From Morganella sibonii (GTDB taxonomy: Bacteria > Pseudomonadota > Gammaproteobacteria > Enterobacterales > Enterobacteriaceae): a stretch of DNA of 64,000 nt. Every line of letters begins with the position of its first letter. Position 1 is the first letter of the stretch. The notes under the pieces were generated by a model. It worked only from the letters and a program-made list of their open reading frames with translations, was not told the origin of the DNA and did no database searches. Made by a program: the position numbers and the translations under genes. Location: the NCBI RefSeq assembly GCF_040560245.1, contig NZ_JAKMWP010000002.1; one strand, given 5' to 3'. Below, piece after piece: positions 44,774-53,947 of the stretch.

Positions 44774-45892
44774 TCAGGGTAATTCACGCTGAACCTGTTT
44801 CAGGCTGCGTACCCAGGGCTTATTGTTATAAAAAGCCGGTGGCAGTAAGTGTAATGCTGATTTTGCCGATGACAAATCAGGATAATTACCGTAAACCAGC
44901 ACATACCATTGGCGGCCATGGCGGACAGTTTCATACACCAGATAATTTGATAATTTATGACGGCGGGCTGACTGATACAGGCCGTCCGGTGTTGCGGCAC
45001 TGCTGAGTTGTAATGTGTAGTGATGTGCCGGAGCGGTACGCAGATCCTGGCCGGTATTGCGTGATGCCGGGCGTACATTTTTGTTCTTTTTGCGCGGTGC
45101 TGCGTGGCTATCCGGTACAGAGGGACTGATAAGACTATCCGGAATAACCGTTTCAGACGGATGAATGGTGACGACCGGCGGTTCCGGGGGGATAACCGGT
45201 GCTGTGGTTTTCTGTTCTGTTTTAACCGGCGGAATAATCGTAATGGTCATTTCATCCGTTACCGGCGGTGCGGAGAGTACAGACCAGAGCGGCGGGAACC
45301 GTGTTACCAGTAAGTCTGTCAGATGGTCTGACAGCCGGGTAAACTGTTTCATCCGGGCCAGAAAAGGCGGAGTAACCGGAAGGGCTTCTGCGGTGGAAAC
45401 AATCTGCTGTACAGCCTGAACAGCCATTTTTTCAGCGGTGCGATCCGGTAATTTTTCACAACGGGCAATATCCGTCGGCTGAGTCAGTAATATATGCTCA
45501 GCAGGATTGTCCGTTATTTCCTGATAAATATCGGCCAGTGCCTGTTGTGCCATAATATTAATGTCACCACCGGAAAGTGCGGATTTTCCCAGCCACCAGC
45601 GGGCACAGGCGGTATTTTTGTCACCGCCTTCGCCGGTATAAAATAAAATCCCCAGATGATATTGCGCCAGCGGAAAATGCAGAAGGGCGGCGCGGTGAAT
45701 ATGATAACGCCCTTTTTCTGCATCGGCGGGGAGACCATCGCCGTTAATATACTGAACACCGAGGTCATGTACCGTTCCGGCGTTATTGTCAGCGGCACCG
45801 GAAACTGCCGGTAATACAGCCAGCGATAATATGGCTGCAGCTATACAATGACATAGCCCGGCCGGAACAAGCGGAGAATATACAGGCATCAC
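44774..45892 (-). CDS. Secreted Sel1-like and SPOR-domain protein at the end of the fimbrial operon
   Basis: The 372-residue protein has a signal peptide (cleavage near AVSGA), Sel1/TPR-like repeats at about 40-110 (DLGVQYINGDGLPADAEKGR, AQYHLGILFYTGEGGDKNTA), a Pro/Thr-rich linker near 210-285, and a C-terminal SPOR-like domain (HHYTLQLSSAATPDGLYQSA, YLVYETVRHGRQWYVLVYGN). SPOR domains bind denuded peptidoglycan, and Sel1 repeats mediate protein contacts. It starts 2 bases after the adhesin stop, so it belongs to the fimbrial transcript. A periplasmic role linking assembly to the cell wall is possible but unproven; this is not a standard chaperone-usher component. Confidence 0.8.
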   Translation of the reverse strand: MMPVYSPLVPAGLCHCIAAAILSLAVLPAVSGAADNNAGTVHDLGVQYINGDGLPADAEKGRYHIHRAALLHFPLAQYHLGILFYTGEGGDKNTACARWWLGKSALSGGDINIMAQQALADIYQEITDNPAEHILLTQPTDIARCEKLPDRTAEKMAVQAVQQIVSTAEALPVTPPFLARMKQFTRLSDHLTDLLVTRFPPLWSVLSAPPVTDEMTITIIPPVKTEQKTTAPVIPPEPPVVTIHPSETVIPDSLISPSVPDSHAAPRKKNKNVRPASRNTGQDLRTAPAHHYTLQLSSAATPDGLYQSARRHKLSNYLVYETVRHGRQWYVLVYGNYPDLSSAKSALHLLPPAFYNNKPWVRSLKQVQRELP

Positions 45893-45894
45893 GA

Positions 45895-47040
45895 TTAATC
45901 CCAGCTGACAACCATTTTAGCGGAACCGGTGGCTTTGCCGGTTTTATATGCACCGGTACTGCACAGTACCCAGTTGTATTTATATGACCCCGGTTTGAAC
46001 GGCATTTTTTCCAGTCCGGCATTCGGAATGAAATAAACGATGCCGGTATATCCGTTAAGGCTGCCATTACATTCACCGCCAAGCGGGATATCAGAACCGA
46101 TAAATCCGCGGATTTCGGCCGGTGCATTTGTGCCGTCAGTCATGGTCAGTGCCATGGTATCGGTATATCGTCCTTTGAGTCCCTGCATTTCCACCGTAAC
46201 AGGGGCATTGGTTGTATCGTCACAGGTAATAGCAAAGTTACCTGCTTTATTTGCCAGGGCTTTTGCGTTGACTGCATCGGTAATATCAACTGCCGGGAAG
46301 GTGATGGTGTTGTCTGTTTTGACGGTGCATATCCGGGGGGCTCTCACAGTAATATCCATTGCACCAGATATGTTAGAGCTGGTGCTGTTTGTACCATGTT
46401 CCTGCATCGCGAGTCTGACCTCGGGAATATTATAGCTATTACCCAATACTGCGTTCGGCCCGATATAAATATAAATATCAGTATTAACTCTGGATGTTAT
46501 TGTTACTCCAGCTTTTTGCCAGCGTAAATAATGATCGCCACTTTTTACTGTCACTCCGCCTTTCCATTGATCACCCCACTCTGACATCTTAGGTGAAACA
46601 CTGTACTGTCCGGAGGAATTCCAGGTTGCGGGCGGGATTTGGGTTGGTGAACATGAGCTATTCAGGTTTTGACCGTCTACCTGCCCACCCCTGAAAACCA
46701 GCAGAACATCATTACTCTGAGTTGATTTCCAGCCTGTTGCTACGCTATCAGATGATTTGGCCAGCGTTCCTCCCAGTATGAACCATCCTGAATAATCAAA
46801 AAACCAGTATCCGGTGTTAACACATTTTGTCTCCCCATTGGCACCTTTCATTGTCATACTGATGGTTACATCTGCCTTACCAATATAATTCCAGCCATGT
46901 GCCAGTTTATAATTACCGCCGGCAATGGCAGCAGCTTGCGCTGAAGAAAAAGGCACGGCAGATATCAGCAATAATAAAGCAGCAAGGTGTTGGCCGGTGG
47001 AATAACAGGCATTTCGTGTGTATGCAGGTATTTTTTTCAT
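45895..47040 (-). CDS. Two-domain tip adhesin of the chaperone-usher fimbria
   Basis: The 381-residue protein has a signal peptide, an N-terminal domain of about 170 residues without pilin features (HGWNYIGKADVTISMTMKGA, the probable receptor-binding part), and a C-terminal pilin domain from about 225 (MDITVRAPRICTVKTDNTIT, FAITCDDTTNAPVTVEMQGL) ending with KMVVSWD, the donor-strand accepting beta strand. Its length, about twice that of the other subunits, and its position after the usher fit a tip adhesin. The ligand is unknown. Its ATG overlaps the usher stop by 4 bases. Confidence 0.82.
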   Translation of the reverse strand: MKKIPAYTRNACYSTGQHLAALLLLISAVPFSSAQAAAIAGGNYKLAHGWNYIGKADVTISMTMKGANGETKCVNTGYWFFDYSGWFILGGTLAKSSDSVATGWKSTQSNDVLLVFRGGQVDGQNLNSSCSPTQIPPATWNSSGQYSVSPKMSEWGDQWKGGVTVKSGDHYLRWQKAGVTITSRVNTDIYIYIGPNAVLGNSYNIPEVRLAMQEHGTNSTSSNISGAMDITVRAPRICTVKTDNTITFPAVDITDAVNAKALANKAGNFAITCDDTTNAPVTVEMQGLKGRYTDTMALTMTDGTNAPAEIRGFIGSDIPLGGECNGSLNGYTGIVYFIPNAGLEKMPFKPGSYKYNWVLCSTGAYKTGKATGSAKMVVSWD

Positions 47041-49808
47041 TTTTGATTGGATCCGGTTTTGTTTTTCTGAATTTTTAACCAGCGTACTCCTGCTGATATT
47101 TCTGCTGACGGAGTTACTGCCGGTAATGAATGGACTGTCGATGTGCTGTCAGCAGATACAGGTGTTCCCGTAATGTGTTCACCCTCTGCTTCCCCGCCCG
47201 CACACTGATACGTCACCTGACGGACAGGCATATCGTCGCTGGTGGTCAGATGACGCAGATCGAAACTGATCTGACATTGCTGTGCCGTTGTCTCTCCCCA
47301 CTTCACCTGTAATTTCCCGGTTTCCGGCAGGCCGGTGAGATACACCTGACCGGCATCACCGGTAATGCCGCTGATCGCCTCGCCGGAATGGTTGTCGATC
47401 AGGGTGGCAATGGCACCGAACGGGACACTTTTGGTACCCTGTTTCAGCGTCATTAATACCTGGTAGCCCACGCGGGTGGCAAAATCAGCTTTCACCACCG
47501 CACCCTGAGTCGGGTAAACGTTGACGTTGGATTGCACCAGATCCACATTTTCCGGGAGTGTTGCCGGATCCAGTCCGATACTGTTTTTGTTGTAATCAGA
47601 CAAATAAGGTGCGACTGCATAACCCCGGCTGTCGGTGACGGCACTGCCGCCGTTCACACTGACACCCTCGGCACCCGGCGCACTGACCAGTGCCACGGAA
47701 TCCCCCATTGAACGGCTGAACGTTATCCCTTCCGGATGTACAAGCACGCCGCCGGAGGCATTCATATTCAGGGCCTGTGTGGTATCGCTGTAGCTGTAAC
47801 CGGCACTGATACTGCCTTTGTCACCCTGCCAGCCGGTATTAAGGCTGGTGTTGGCAACCTGATTTTTATTTCCCCAATTCTGTGATGCACCGTAAGAGAA
47901 CCGGCCGTCCGCCAGGCTGCCGCTCAGGCCGGTGTTGTTCTGTGTTCTGCCGGTATTGTCATGAGTGACCGAGTAGGTGGCGTACATGGACTGCATATTC
48001 TGTCCATAGCTGAACAGACTGAACGGCACACTGACATTCAGGGATAACTGACGGTTTTCCGGCCAGTTGTTGTTATTATCTTTTACCCGGTCAATGTTGT
48101 AGTTCACACCGTAACTGATACCTTTGATACTGTTACTGTAGCCCAGCGATAACCCGGTCAGTGTGCGGTTACTTCCCCAGTAGTCATCCCGGTTTGCGCG
48201 AAAGTGCAGAGAGCCGTACTGTCCCATCTGCTGACTGAGCTGAGTCTGGAAACTGGTACGGCGGCGCTGTAAGGTCCACGGACTGACACCTTCCTCAAGA
48301 CGGTATCCCTGGCTGTTGAATTCACTGAAGTTATAGAAGTGTTCAGTTGAATAGCGCAGCGCCGTTAAATCCACCGATGTGCCGGTTGACATCATACTTT
48401 TCGAGTAACGGATACGGTATGACTGGCCGGTTTTTCGTTCATCATTCTGATGATTTTCACTGGTAAATTTCGCGGTTGAATGGGTGACATCGGCGGATAC
48501 CGCTCCGAAATCACCGATTGATACGCCGGTGCCTGCATTCAGTGCCTGATAATCTTTTGCCAGCAATGCGCCGCCGAAGAGCGTGACATTATTGTGCAGC
48601 CCGTAGATCAGGGTGCCGGTGATAAAATCAGAGCGGCGTGAGCTGGTGGTGATATTGCCGTCATAGCGTCCGGCCGCCACTTCATATTTCCATCCGCCGG
48701 GGCGTAACATGACCGGCAGGGAAGAGTAAGGCACCACGAACTGGCGCTCTGTGCCGTCTGCTTCGGTTACCGTGACATCATAGTCACCGGATAACCCTGC
48801 CTGCTGGATGTCATTGATATAAAACGCCCCCGGTGCGACATAGGTTTCATAAATAATGTTACCGTTCTGGCGGACAGTGACACGGGCGTTACTGTTCGCC
48901 ACACCGCTGACTGCCGGGGCATAGCCGCGCATCTGGCCTGGCAGCATCTGTTCATTGGAGCTGAGTTTCAGACCACGAAAGGAAAAGCCGTCAAACACAT
49001 CACTGCCGGTGCTGGTTTCCCCGAGTTGTAACGAGGAACGCAGCGGCCGGATATCCCGCATCAGATAGGTATTGGTAAAGGTGGTCCGGCTCTGGCTGCC
49101 GGCGGATTCATTACGCCCGCCGCTGTATTCAAAACGGGTATGCGTGATGGTGCTGCGCAGACGCCATGGTCCGGCGTTGGCACCGGCCCGGACAGAGGCA
49201 AACAGGTTATCGTTGCGGGTTTTCAGACCTTCGTTATAGCTGTTGGTTGTCCGCCCGGCACTGAGGTTGTAGTTCATCATCAGTGCAGGGATACCGTTAT
49301 CCCATAATGAGGGGTCGGCATTGCGGCTGAGTGCGGGCTGCATGGCAACCTGAGGAATACTGAGATCCAGACGCAGGCGCCCGAGCTCAAGGCGTGCGGA
49401 TGCATCCGGGATCAGCGTGCCTAAATCGGTCAGCGGCAGATCTTTCGGCAGATGTTTTAATTCCGGAACCTGCGGAACATTCACTCCCCAGGTTTCCAGC
49501 TGAGCAGGGGTTATCTCCGGTGCAATCTGCCCCTGTGCATTTTTAACGAAATTAAGTGTGTACTGTCCGGTATCCTGCTGGTTAACAAAAACGGAAACCG
49601 TATATTCACCTTCCGCCACACTGCCGGCCTGAGAAAATGCAGATAAATCAACATCTGAATTATCTCCGGCAATATTCAGAAAACCGGGGTCAAAATAATC
49701 GTCCGCCATCACCGGCGTTGTGGCCGCAAGCAGCAGCCATGCCAGCGGGCGGTAACGGAAAAACGGGCGCTGTGATGTTATGTTATTCATATTATGAGGT
49801 ATTTTCAT
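47037..49808 (-). CDS. Fimbrial outer-membrane usher
   Basis: The 923-residue protein is a FimD/PapC-type usher: signal peptide ending near ADD, N-terminal chaperone-binding domain (YFDPGFLNIAGDNSDVDLSA), the 24-strand barrel (VFDGFSFRGLKLSSNEQMLP, ARVTVRQNGNIIYETYVAPG), plug, and two C-terminal domains (VPFGAIATL, GQVYLTGL). It secretes and orders fimbrial subunits. It follows the chaperones after an 83-base gap that contains a stable hairpin. A C-terminal tail of 60-70 polar residues follows the last conserved domain. Confidence 0.95.
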   Translation of the reverse strand: MKIPHNMNNITSQRPFFRYRPLAWLLLAATTPVMADDYFDPGFLNIAGDNSDVDLSAFSQAGSVAEGEYTVSVFVNQQDTGQYTLNFVKNAQGQIAPEITPAQLETWGVNVPQVPELKHLPKDLPLTDLGTLIPDASARLELGRLRLDLSIPQVAMQPALSRNADPSLWDNGIPALMMNYNLSAGRTTNSYNEGLKTRNDNLFASVRAGANAGPWRLRSTITHTRFEYSGGRNESAGSQSRTTFTNTYLMRDIRPLRSSLQLGETSTGSDVFDGFSFRGLKLSSNEQMLPGQMRGYAPAVSGVANSNARVTVRQNGNIIYETYVAPGAFYINDIQQAGLSGDYDVTVTEADGTERQFVVPYSSLPVMLRPGGWKYEVAAGRYDGNITTSSRRSDFITGTLIYGLHNNVTLFGGALLAKDYQALNAGTGVSIGDFGAVSADVTHSTAKFTSENHQNDERKTGQSYRIRYSKSMMSTGTSVDLTALRYSTEHFYNFSEFNSQGYRLEEGVSPWTLQRRRTSFQTQLSQQMGQYGSLHFRANRDDYWGSNRTLTGLSLGYSNSIKGISYGVNYNIDRVKDNNNNWPENRQLSLNVSVPFSLFSYGQNMQSMYATYSVTHDNTGRTQNNTGLSGSLADGRFSYGASQNWGNKNQVANTSLNTGWQGDKGSISAGYSYSDTTQALNMNASGGVLVHPEGITFSRSMGDSVALVSAPGAEGVSVNGGSAVTDSRGYAVAPYLSDYNKNSIGLDPATLPENVDLVQSNVNVYPTQGAVVKADFATRVGYQVLMTLKQGTKSVPFGAIATLIDNHSGEAISGITGDAGQVYLTGLPETGKLQVKWGETTAQQCQISFDLRHLTTSDDMPVRQVTYQCAGGEAEGEHITGTPVSADSTSTVHSLPAVTPSAEISAGVRWLKIQKNKTGSNQK

Positions 49809-49841
49809 CGACTTCCTCTGGCCTGCGGATGCAGTGCTCCT

Positions 49842-49861
49842 CCCGTTTCATCAGAAACGGG
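49842..49861 (-). promoter_or_regulatory. Intercistronic hairpin before the usher
   Basis: CCCGTTTC (49842-49849) and GAAACGGG (49854-49861) form a perfect 8-bp stem around ATCA, between the chaperone and usher genes. It lacks a T-run; an mRNA-processing or translation-limiting role is a guess. Confidence 0.45.
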
Positions 49862-49891
49862 GTTATCATCTGTTTTTATTGTTGTGTGTGG

Positions 49892-50632
49892 TCAGCCGGC
49901 AGGGCGGGTGACGGTTTTGCCGGGCCTTCCGTCATCTGTTATCAGCTGCCAGCGGAGATCACCGGCGGCACCGGCAGGTAACGGCCATGACTGTTCTGAA
50001 AAAGGCGCGACCATCCGGGCATTACGCAGGTCAATATCCGTGTTTCCGGCTGACAGAGAACTGAACGTGATATAAAACGGTGACGGATTTTTCACTGTCA
50101 GCGTATTACCGCTGCGCCGGAATACCGGCTGTTCCGCAAGTACGGCTTCATCCGCCGGCGGCAGACCGGCAGGGCGGTAAAACAGCTTCAGATTGTTTTG
50201 GGTGCTCATGATCAGCCGGGTTTGCTCACCGGTTTCTGTTTGTGCCGGAATGGCATTCAGTGCCAGCGTAAACACAGATTCCCGATCCTGCGGTAATGCA
50301 TTCTGAGTCAGGCGGATACGCAAGGTCAGTGCAGTATCCGGTTCAAAACGGGTTAACGGCGGCAATACAATAAAGGGTATTTTTTCCGCTTCCCCGGTTT
50401 CATCTTCCGGTGTGCTGTTACCGTACGGCAGTACCCGGGATTGCAGCAGATACGGGCGTGGTGTGTTATTAGTCAGTGTGTAAGTGATACCGTTACGGGC
50501 ATCGCCCGGATAGATAACCCGCGTATTGCTGAGTGTGATCCCATCCTGTCCCTGCGACAGGTTTCCTGCCTGTGCGGCAGTCACGGCAAACAGCAATGCG
50601 GCAGTATTCAGAAGACAGCGGCGGATCATCAT
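49892..50632 (-). CDS. Fimbrial periplasmic chaperone (third of three)
   Basis: The 246-residue PapD-like protein has a signal peptide (cleavage near AQA), the first Ig domain with TRVIYPGDARNGITYTLTNN, the conserved DRESVFTLALNAIPAQ segment, NNLKLFYRPAGLP, and a second domain with NPSPFYITFSSLSAG. It delivers pilins to the usher by donor-strand complementation. Its ATG overlaps the stop of the preceding chaperone gene by one base. The paired chaperones may serve different subunits. Confidence 0.92.
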   Translation of the reverse strand: MMIRRCLLNTAALLFAVTAAQAGNLSQGQDGITLSNTRVIYPGDARNGITYTLTNNTPRPYLLQSRVLPYGNSTPEDETGEAEKIPFIVLPPLTRFEPDTALTLRIRLTQNALPQDRESVFTLALNAIPAQTETGEQTRLIMSTQNNLKLFYRPAGLPPADEAVLAEQPVFRRSGNTLTVKNPSPFYITFSSLSAGNTDIDLRNARMVAPFSEQSWPLPAGAAGDLRWQLITDDGRPGKTVTRPAG

Positions 50633-51384
50633 TACTCTCCTGCACTGACAGCGGCAGTGTGTATTTGTCCTATATCACCGTAATCGGTGATCACCGCCCA
50701 CTGAGCCTGTGATACTGTCCCTTCTGCCGGGAAAACCGCAGAAGAAAACGGCGCTATCATCGGATTGTGATCCTGAAGACTGACATCTTTGCCATTGAAT
50801 GACAGTGCCGCCAGTGTCAGGTAATAAGGGGTGGGATTATTCACCGAGACACTGCGACCCTCACGGCGGAATGTCAGCTTTTCCTGTGCCTGTTCAAAAG
50901 AGGGGGAGAGCCCCGCAGGACGGTAAAACAACTTAATCACATTGCGGATACCGACAGACACCTGTGCGCTGGTCATATTGTCCGGCGTCTCACCATTTTT
51001 GCTGACAGCGGGGATGGCGAGAAAGCTCAGCCAGAAGACGGATTCTCTGTCCGCCGGTAATTGCGCGGTGCCGTTACGGACAACCAGGGCGGTGCTCCGG
51101 CTCTCTTTTTCCAGACGATACATCGGTGGTGTCACCATAAATGGTGCGGCGGGTAATGCCGGGTTATTGCCTTCCGGGGTATTCATCACACCGGCTTTGA
51201 TCAGATAAACCTGCTGACTGTTATTTTTGATAACAGCAGCGGCATTTTTGTTGTCCGCATTAAAAATAACGCGGGTTTGCGCGAGACGCAGACCACCTTC
51301 TGCTGCCTGTGCTGCAGAGAGCAGTGACAGCAGAATATATGCAGCCACCGGTAAAAATGTGCGGGATAAAAGTGAATGTTGCAT
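50632..51384 (-). CDS. Fimbrial periplasmic chaperone (second of three)
   Basis: The 250-residue protein has a signal peptide ending near AAQAAEG and PapD-type features: QTRVIFNADNKNAAAVIKNN, DRESVFWLSFLAIPA, NVIKLFYRPAGLSPSFEQAQ, VNNPTPYYLTLAALSFNGKD. It starts 13 bases after a pilin gene and is fused by stop/start overlap with the third chaperone gene. Confidence 0.92.
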   Translation of the reverse strand: MQHSLLSRTFLPVAAYILLSLLSAAQAAEGGLRLAQTRVIFNADNKNAAAVIKNNSQQVYLIKAGVMNTPEGNNPALPAAPFMVTPPMYRLEKESRSTALVVRNGTAQLPADRESVFWLSFLAIPAVSKNGETPDNMTSAQVSVGIRNVIKLFYRPAGLSPSFEQAQEKLTFRREGRSVSVNNPTPYYLTLAALSFNGKDVSLQDHNPMIAPFSSAVFPAEGTVSQAQWAVITDYGDIGQIHTAAVSAGE

Positions 51385-51397
51385 AGCCGCTCCGGGA

Positions 51398-51979
51398 TCA
51401 GTTATATAAAAAAGTGAATGTCACTGTGGCTTTGAGCTCGCCACCCTGTAATCCGGCGCCGGGTGTGCAGGCCCCGCAGGAGAGATAGCCTCTGAATTCC
51501 AGCGGGCCGTTTAACGATGTGACGTTGTTACTGCCGTCTGCCGGCCAGTTTTTGGCACTGATAGTACCGGTGACTGCCGCATTACTGTTGGCGTTAAAAC
51601 GGGTATTGCCGTCTGTCGCCAGGCGCACGCCGTAACCTTTTGAGGTACTGGTTGCATCGGCAAATAATTTCACACCGTCGCTGGTGGTAATGGTATTGCC
51701 GGTAACAGCGATTTTGGGTGCCATAAAGTAGCCCTGACAACCGGCCAGTGTGATACTGAACTGGCGGTAACGCTGATCACCGGTAATCAGGTCATCCGGA
51801 AGCGGGTTACCGTCGTTATAAGGCAACTGAGCCGGCGCGGTAATTTCACAGCTGCCGCCGTAAAATGTGGCATTAAAATTAATCGTCTGTGTGAGGCTGC
51901 CCGCCTCCGCTGTCTGAAAAGCCGCCGGGAGCAATCCTGCTGTCAGTGCTAATGCTTTGTACAGAGTATTTATTTTCAT
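51398..51979 (-). CDS. Minor fimbrial subunit
   Basis: The 193-residue secreted protein (signal peptide ending near TAEA) has a pilin fold pattern: TQTINFNATFYGGSCEITAP at the N-terminus, a central GCQGYFMAPKIAVTGN, and a C-terminal LKATVTFTFLYN strand. The pair Cys-Gly-Ala-Cys near residue 168 is shared with the next pilin upstream, so these two are close relatives. It is probably a shaft or adaptor subunit. Confidence 0.85.
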   Translation of the reverse strand: MKINTLYKALALTAGLLPAAFQTAEAGSLTQTINFNATFYGGSCEITAPAQLPYNDGNPLPDDLITGDQRYRQFSITLAGCQGYFMAPKIAVTGNTITTSDGVKLFADATSTSKGYGVRLATDGNTRFNANSNAAVTGTISAKNWPADGSNNVTSLNGPLEFRGYLSCGACTPGAGLQGGELKATVTFTFLYN

Positions 51980-52021
51980 TGTTAACCCGTGGTTTCAGGA
52001 AAAACTGATGCGCAGCGGCGG

Positions 52022-52600
52022 TCAGTTATAAGCAAATTTAAAGGTGACATTAGCTTTCAGTTCACCGCCCTGAATATCTGCATCTGCTGCACAACTGCCG
52101 CAGCTGACAGCGGCGTTTAACGGAATGTCGCCGTTCAGCACGGATGCCATCGTGGTTGACCAGGTTTTATTGGCAGCCGCCAGCTTCAGGTCGGCGGCAA
52201 GGTTGGTACTGGCTTTAAAATTGCTGTTACCGGCAAAGGTCAGCAGAATACCGTAGCCTTTGGTGCTGCTGGTATTGGTCAGGAACAGCGGCATACCGGA
52301 GGTGTTATCCACATCCCCTTCAAGGGTGATTTCCGGCGTCAGACCATAGCCTTTGCAGCCGGCCAGTCTCAGGTTGAAAGGTTCCGCCGGGCTGTTACCG
52401 GCAATAATATCTTCTGACGGGATCACCGCCCCTTTATTCACTGATACAGTGGCCGGAACGGTGATATCACAGGCCCCGCCGACAATGGTCGCTTTGAACT
52501 CGGTGGATGCGGAAGTGGCCGCCACCGCTCCGTTTGCGGCTGTCATACTCGTCATCACCGGCAGTAAAAAGGCAAAAACAGGTTTTCTGATAAATAACAT
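52022..52600 (-). CDS. Minor fimbrial subunit
   Basis: The start is set at ATG 52600 (MLFIRKPVFAFLLP), with GAAGG 8 bases upstream; a TTG five codons earlier overlaps that site and is less likely. The 192-residue protein has a signal peptide, EFKATIVGGACDITVPATVS, a GCKGYGLTPEITLEGD block, a CGSC pair near the C-terminus and a final LKANVTFKFAYN strand. It resembles the subunit encoded at 51398-51979, suggesting an old duplication. Confidence 0.85.
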   Translation of the reverse strand: MLFIRKPVFAFLLPVMTSMTAANGAVAATSASTEFKATIVGGACDITVPATVSVNKGAVIPSEDIIAGNSPAEPFNLRLAGCKGYGLTPEITLEGDVDNTSGMPLFLTNTSSTKGYGILLTFAGNSNFKASTNLAADLKLAAANKTWSTTMASVLNGDIPLNAAVSCGSCAADADIQGGELKANVTFKFAYN

Positions 52601-52618
52601 AGTGTGAACCTTCAAAAT

Positions 52619-53170
52619 TTACTGAAAAATAAGATTAAAAATCAGGGCTGCCGAAAATTCTCCCGGAGTTGCCGGGCCGTCCACCGGGCCGACCAGTCCG
52701 ACCAGGAATGTCTCCTCTGTCCGGAAATGGTTTTCCGCATTCAGCGGTGTCAGGGCGATTTGTTTACCCCGGGCGATTGCCTTTCCGGTATCGTAAAAAT
52801 CATTCAGAGATGGTTGTGAACCGTCATACAAACGCAGCATAAAACCGGTACTGTTGGGCGCACCGTCAAGAAAAAGGGTATCTGCACTGTAGGGGGTGTT
52901 GCCCTGTAATGTAATTTTCGGTGTCAGTTTTCCTGTCTTATCCGCACAACTGAATACAGCCTGTAATCTCTTGATTTCATGGGTTTTCAGAGCGCCCTGA
53001 AAATCCGTGGTGCGCTGAGGGGTGAACTGCAATACGGACGGAATGCTCATCCCGCAGCCGATATCATCCGTAATAACGGCGGAAAGCTCGGTTGTTCCGG
53101 CCCGGAGCGCCGGAGACAGGCAGTACAGTGCCAGGCACAGCCCCGGTAACCAGTTAACGGATCTGCCCAT
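52619..53170 (-). CDS. Minor fimbrial subunit
   Basis: ATG 53170 is preferred over an in-frame ATG 27 bases upstream because GGAGG lies 6 bases before it and a clean signal peptide follows (GRSVNWLPGLCLALYCL). The 183-residue product contains TELSAVITDDIGCGMSIPSV, FSCADKTGKLTPKITLQGNT and a C-terminal FSAALIFNLIFQ strand typical of chaperone-bound pilins. It overlaps the first chaperone gene by 17 bases. Confidence 0.82.
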   Translation of the reverse strand: MGRSVNWLPGLCLALYCLSPALRAGTTELSAVITDDIGCGMSIPSVLQFTPQRTTDFQGALKTHEIKRLQAVFSCADKTGKLTPKITLQGNTPYSADTLFLDGAPNSTGFMLRLYDGSQPSLNDFYDTGKAIARGKQIALTPLNAENHFRTEETFLVGLVGPVDGPATPGEFSAALIFNLIFQ

Positions 53171-53879
53171 GAAAGACCTCCGTGCCCCCGTAATCATTAA
53201 TTGCTTTCCATTCCACGCTGCCCTGATGTGGTGCGCCGGGATAGATATTGCTGCTCATCGGGGCGATCATGGTATTGCCTGCTTTAATACTCAGCGGGAC
53301 TTTGCGTCCGCCGGCCGTCAGGGACTTCAGGGTGACGTGATACGGGGACGGGTTTGTGACCTGTAATCCGTTCCCGGTGGCAGAAAACTGCAGTGACTGC
53401 ATGGCCTGCTGTGGTTTCATCTTCAGCCCGGAAGGACGGTAAAATAATTTGATAATATTGCCGGATGAAACCTGTACTGTGCCGCCGATATGGTTTTCCT
53501 GCTGTGTATTGTTTTTTTCGCCCGCCGGTGTCGCAATGGCACGCAGATAAAATACCGATTCTTTATCCTGCGGCAGTGCGGTATTTTTTTTCATAATCCG
53601 GATCTGATTGGTACTGCCGGGCTCAAGACGGAACAATGACGGCGTGACGAGAAACGGGGTATCCGCCTGCTCACCGGCCGGTGTTTTCAGGATCTGTGCT
53701 TTGATCAGATACGGCGTCAGTGAGCCGGATGAACTGGTGATACCGACACTTTTGCCGGTGGTATCATCAGCCGCCTGAAAAATAATACGGGTGCTGTCGA
53801 TGGCTATCCCGGCAACGGAGGTCGCGGAGAGCAATACCAGGCTGCTGACTGCGTGTCTGAGTAGGGTAAATTTTTCCAT
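53154..53879 (-). CDS. Fimbrial periplasmic chaperone (first of three)
   Basis: The 241-residue PapD-like protein has a signal peptide and the segments STRIIFQAADDTTGKSVGIT, DKESVFYLRAIATPAGEKNN, GNIIKLFYRPSGLKMKPQQA and VTNPSPYHVTLKSLTAGGRK. Having a separate chaperone directly behind the major subunit, with two more further down, suggests a dedicated partner for the abundant pilin. It lies 68 bases after the major subunit gene, beyond a stable hairpin. Confidence 0.92.
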   Translation of the reverse strand: MEKFTLLRHAVSSLVLLSATSVAGIAIDSTRIIFQAADDTTGKSVGITSSSGSLTPYLIKAQILKTPAGEQADTPFLVTPSLFRLEPGSTNQIRIMKKNTALPQDKESVFYLRAIATPAGEKNNTQQENHIGGTVQVSSGNIIKLFYRPSGLKMKPQQAMQSLQFSATGNGLQVTNPSPYHVTLKSLTAGGRKVPLSIKAGNTMIAPMSSNIYPGAPHQGSVEWKAINDYGGTEVFHGQIR

Positions 53880-53909
53880 GCGTTTTCCGTCAGATAATTA
53901 ATGGGATAA

Positions 53910-53933
53910 GGCAGCGCGGTGAAGCGCGCTGCC
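53910..53933 (-). terminator. Stem-loop after the major pilin gene
   Basis: GGCAGCGCG (53910-53918) and CGCGCTGCC (53925-53933) form a perfect 9-bp stem with a six-base loop. On the minus strand it is followed by TTATCCCATT, a weak T-rich tract. Such hairpins behind the major pilin commonly raise its level relative to downstream genes. Confidence 0.55.
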
Positions 53934-53947
53934 GTGGCTGACTGCTA

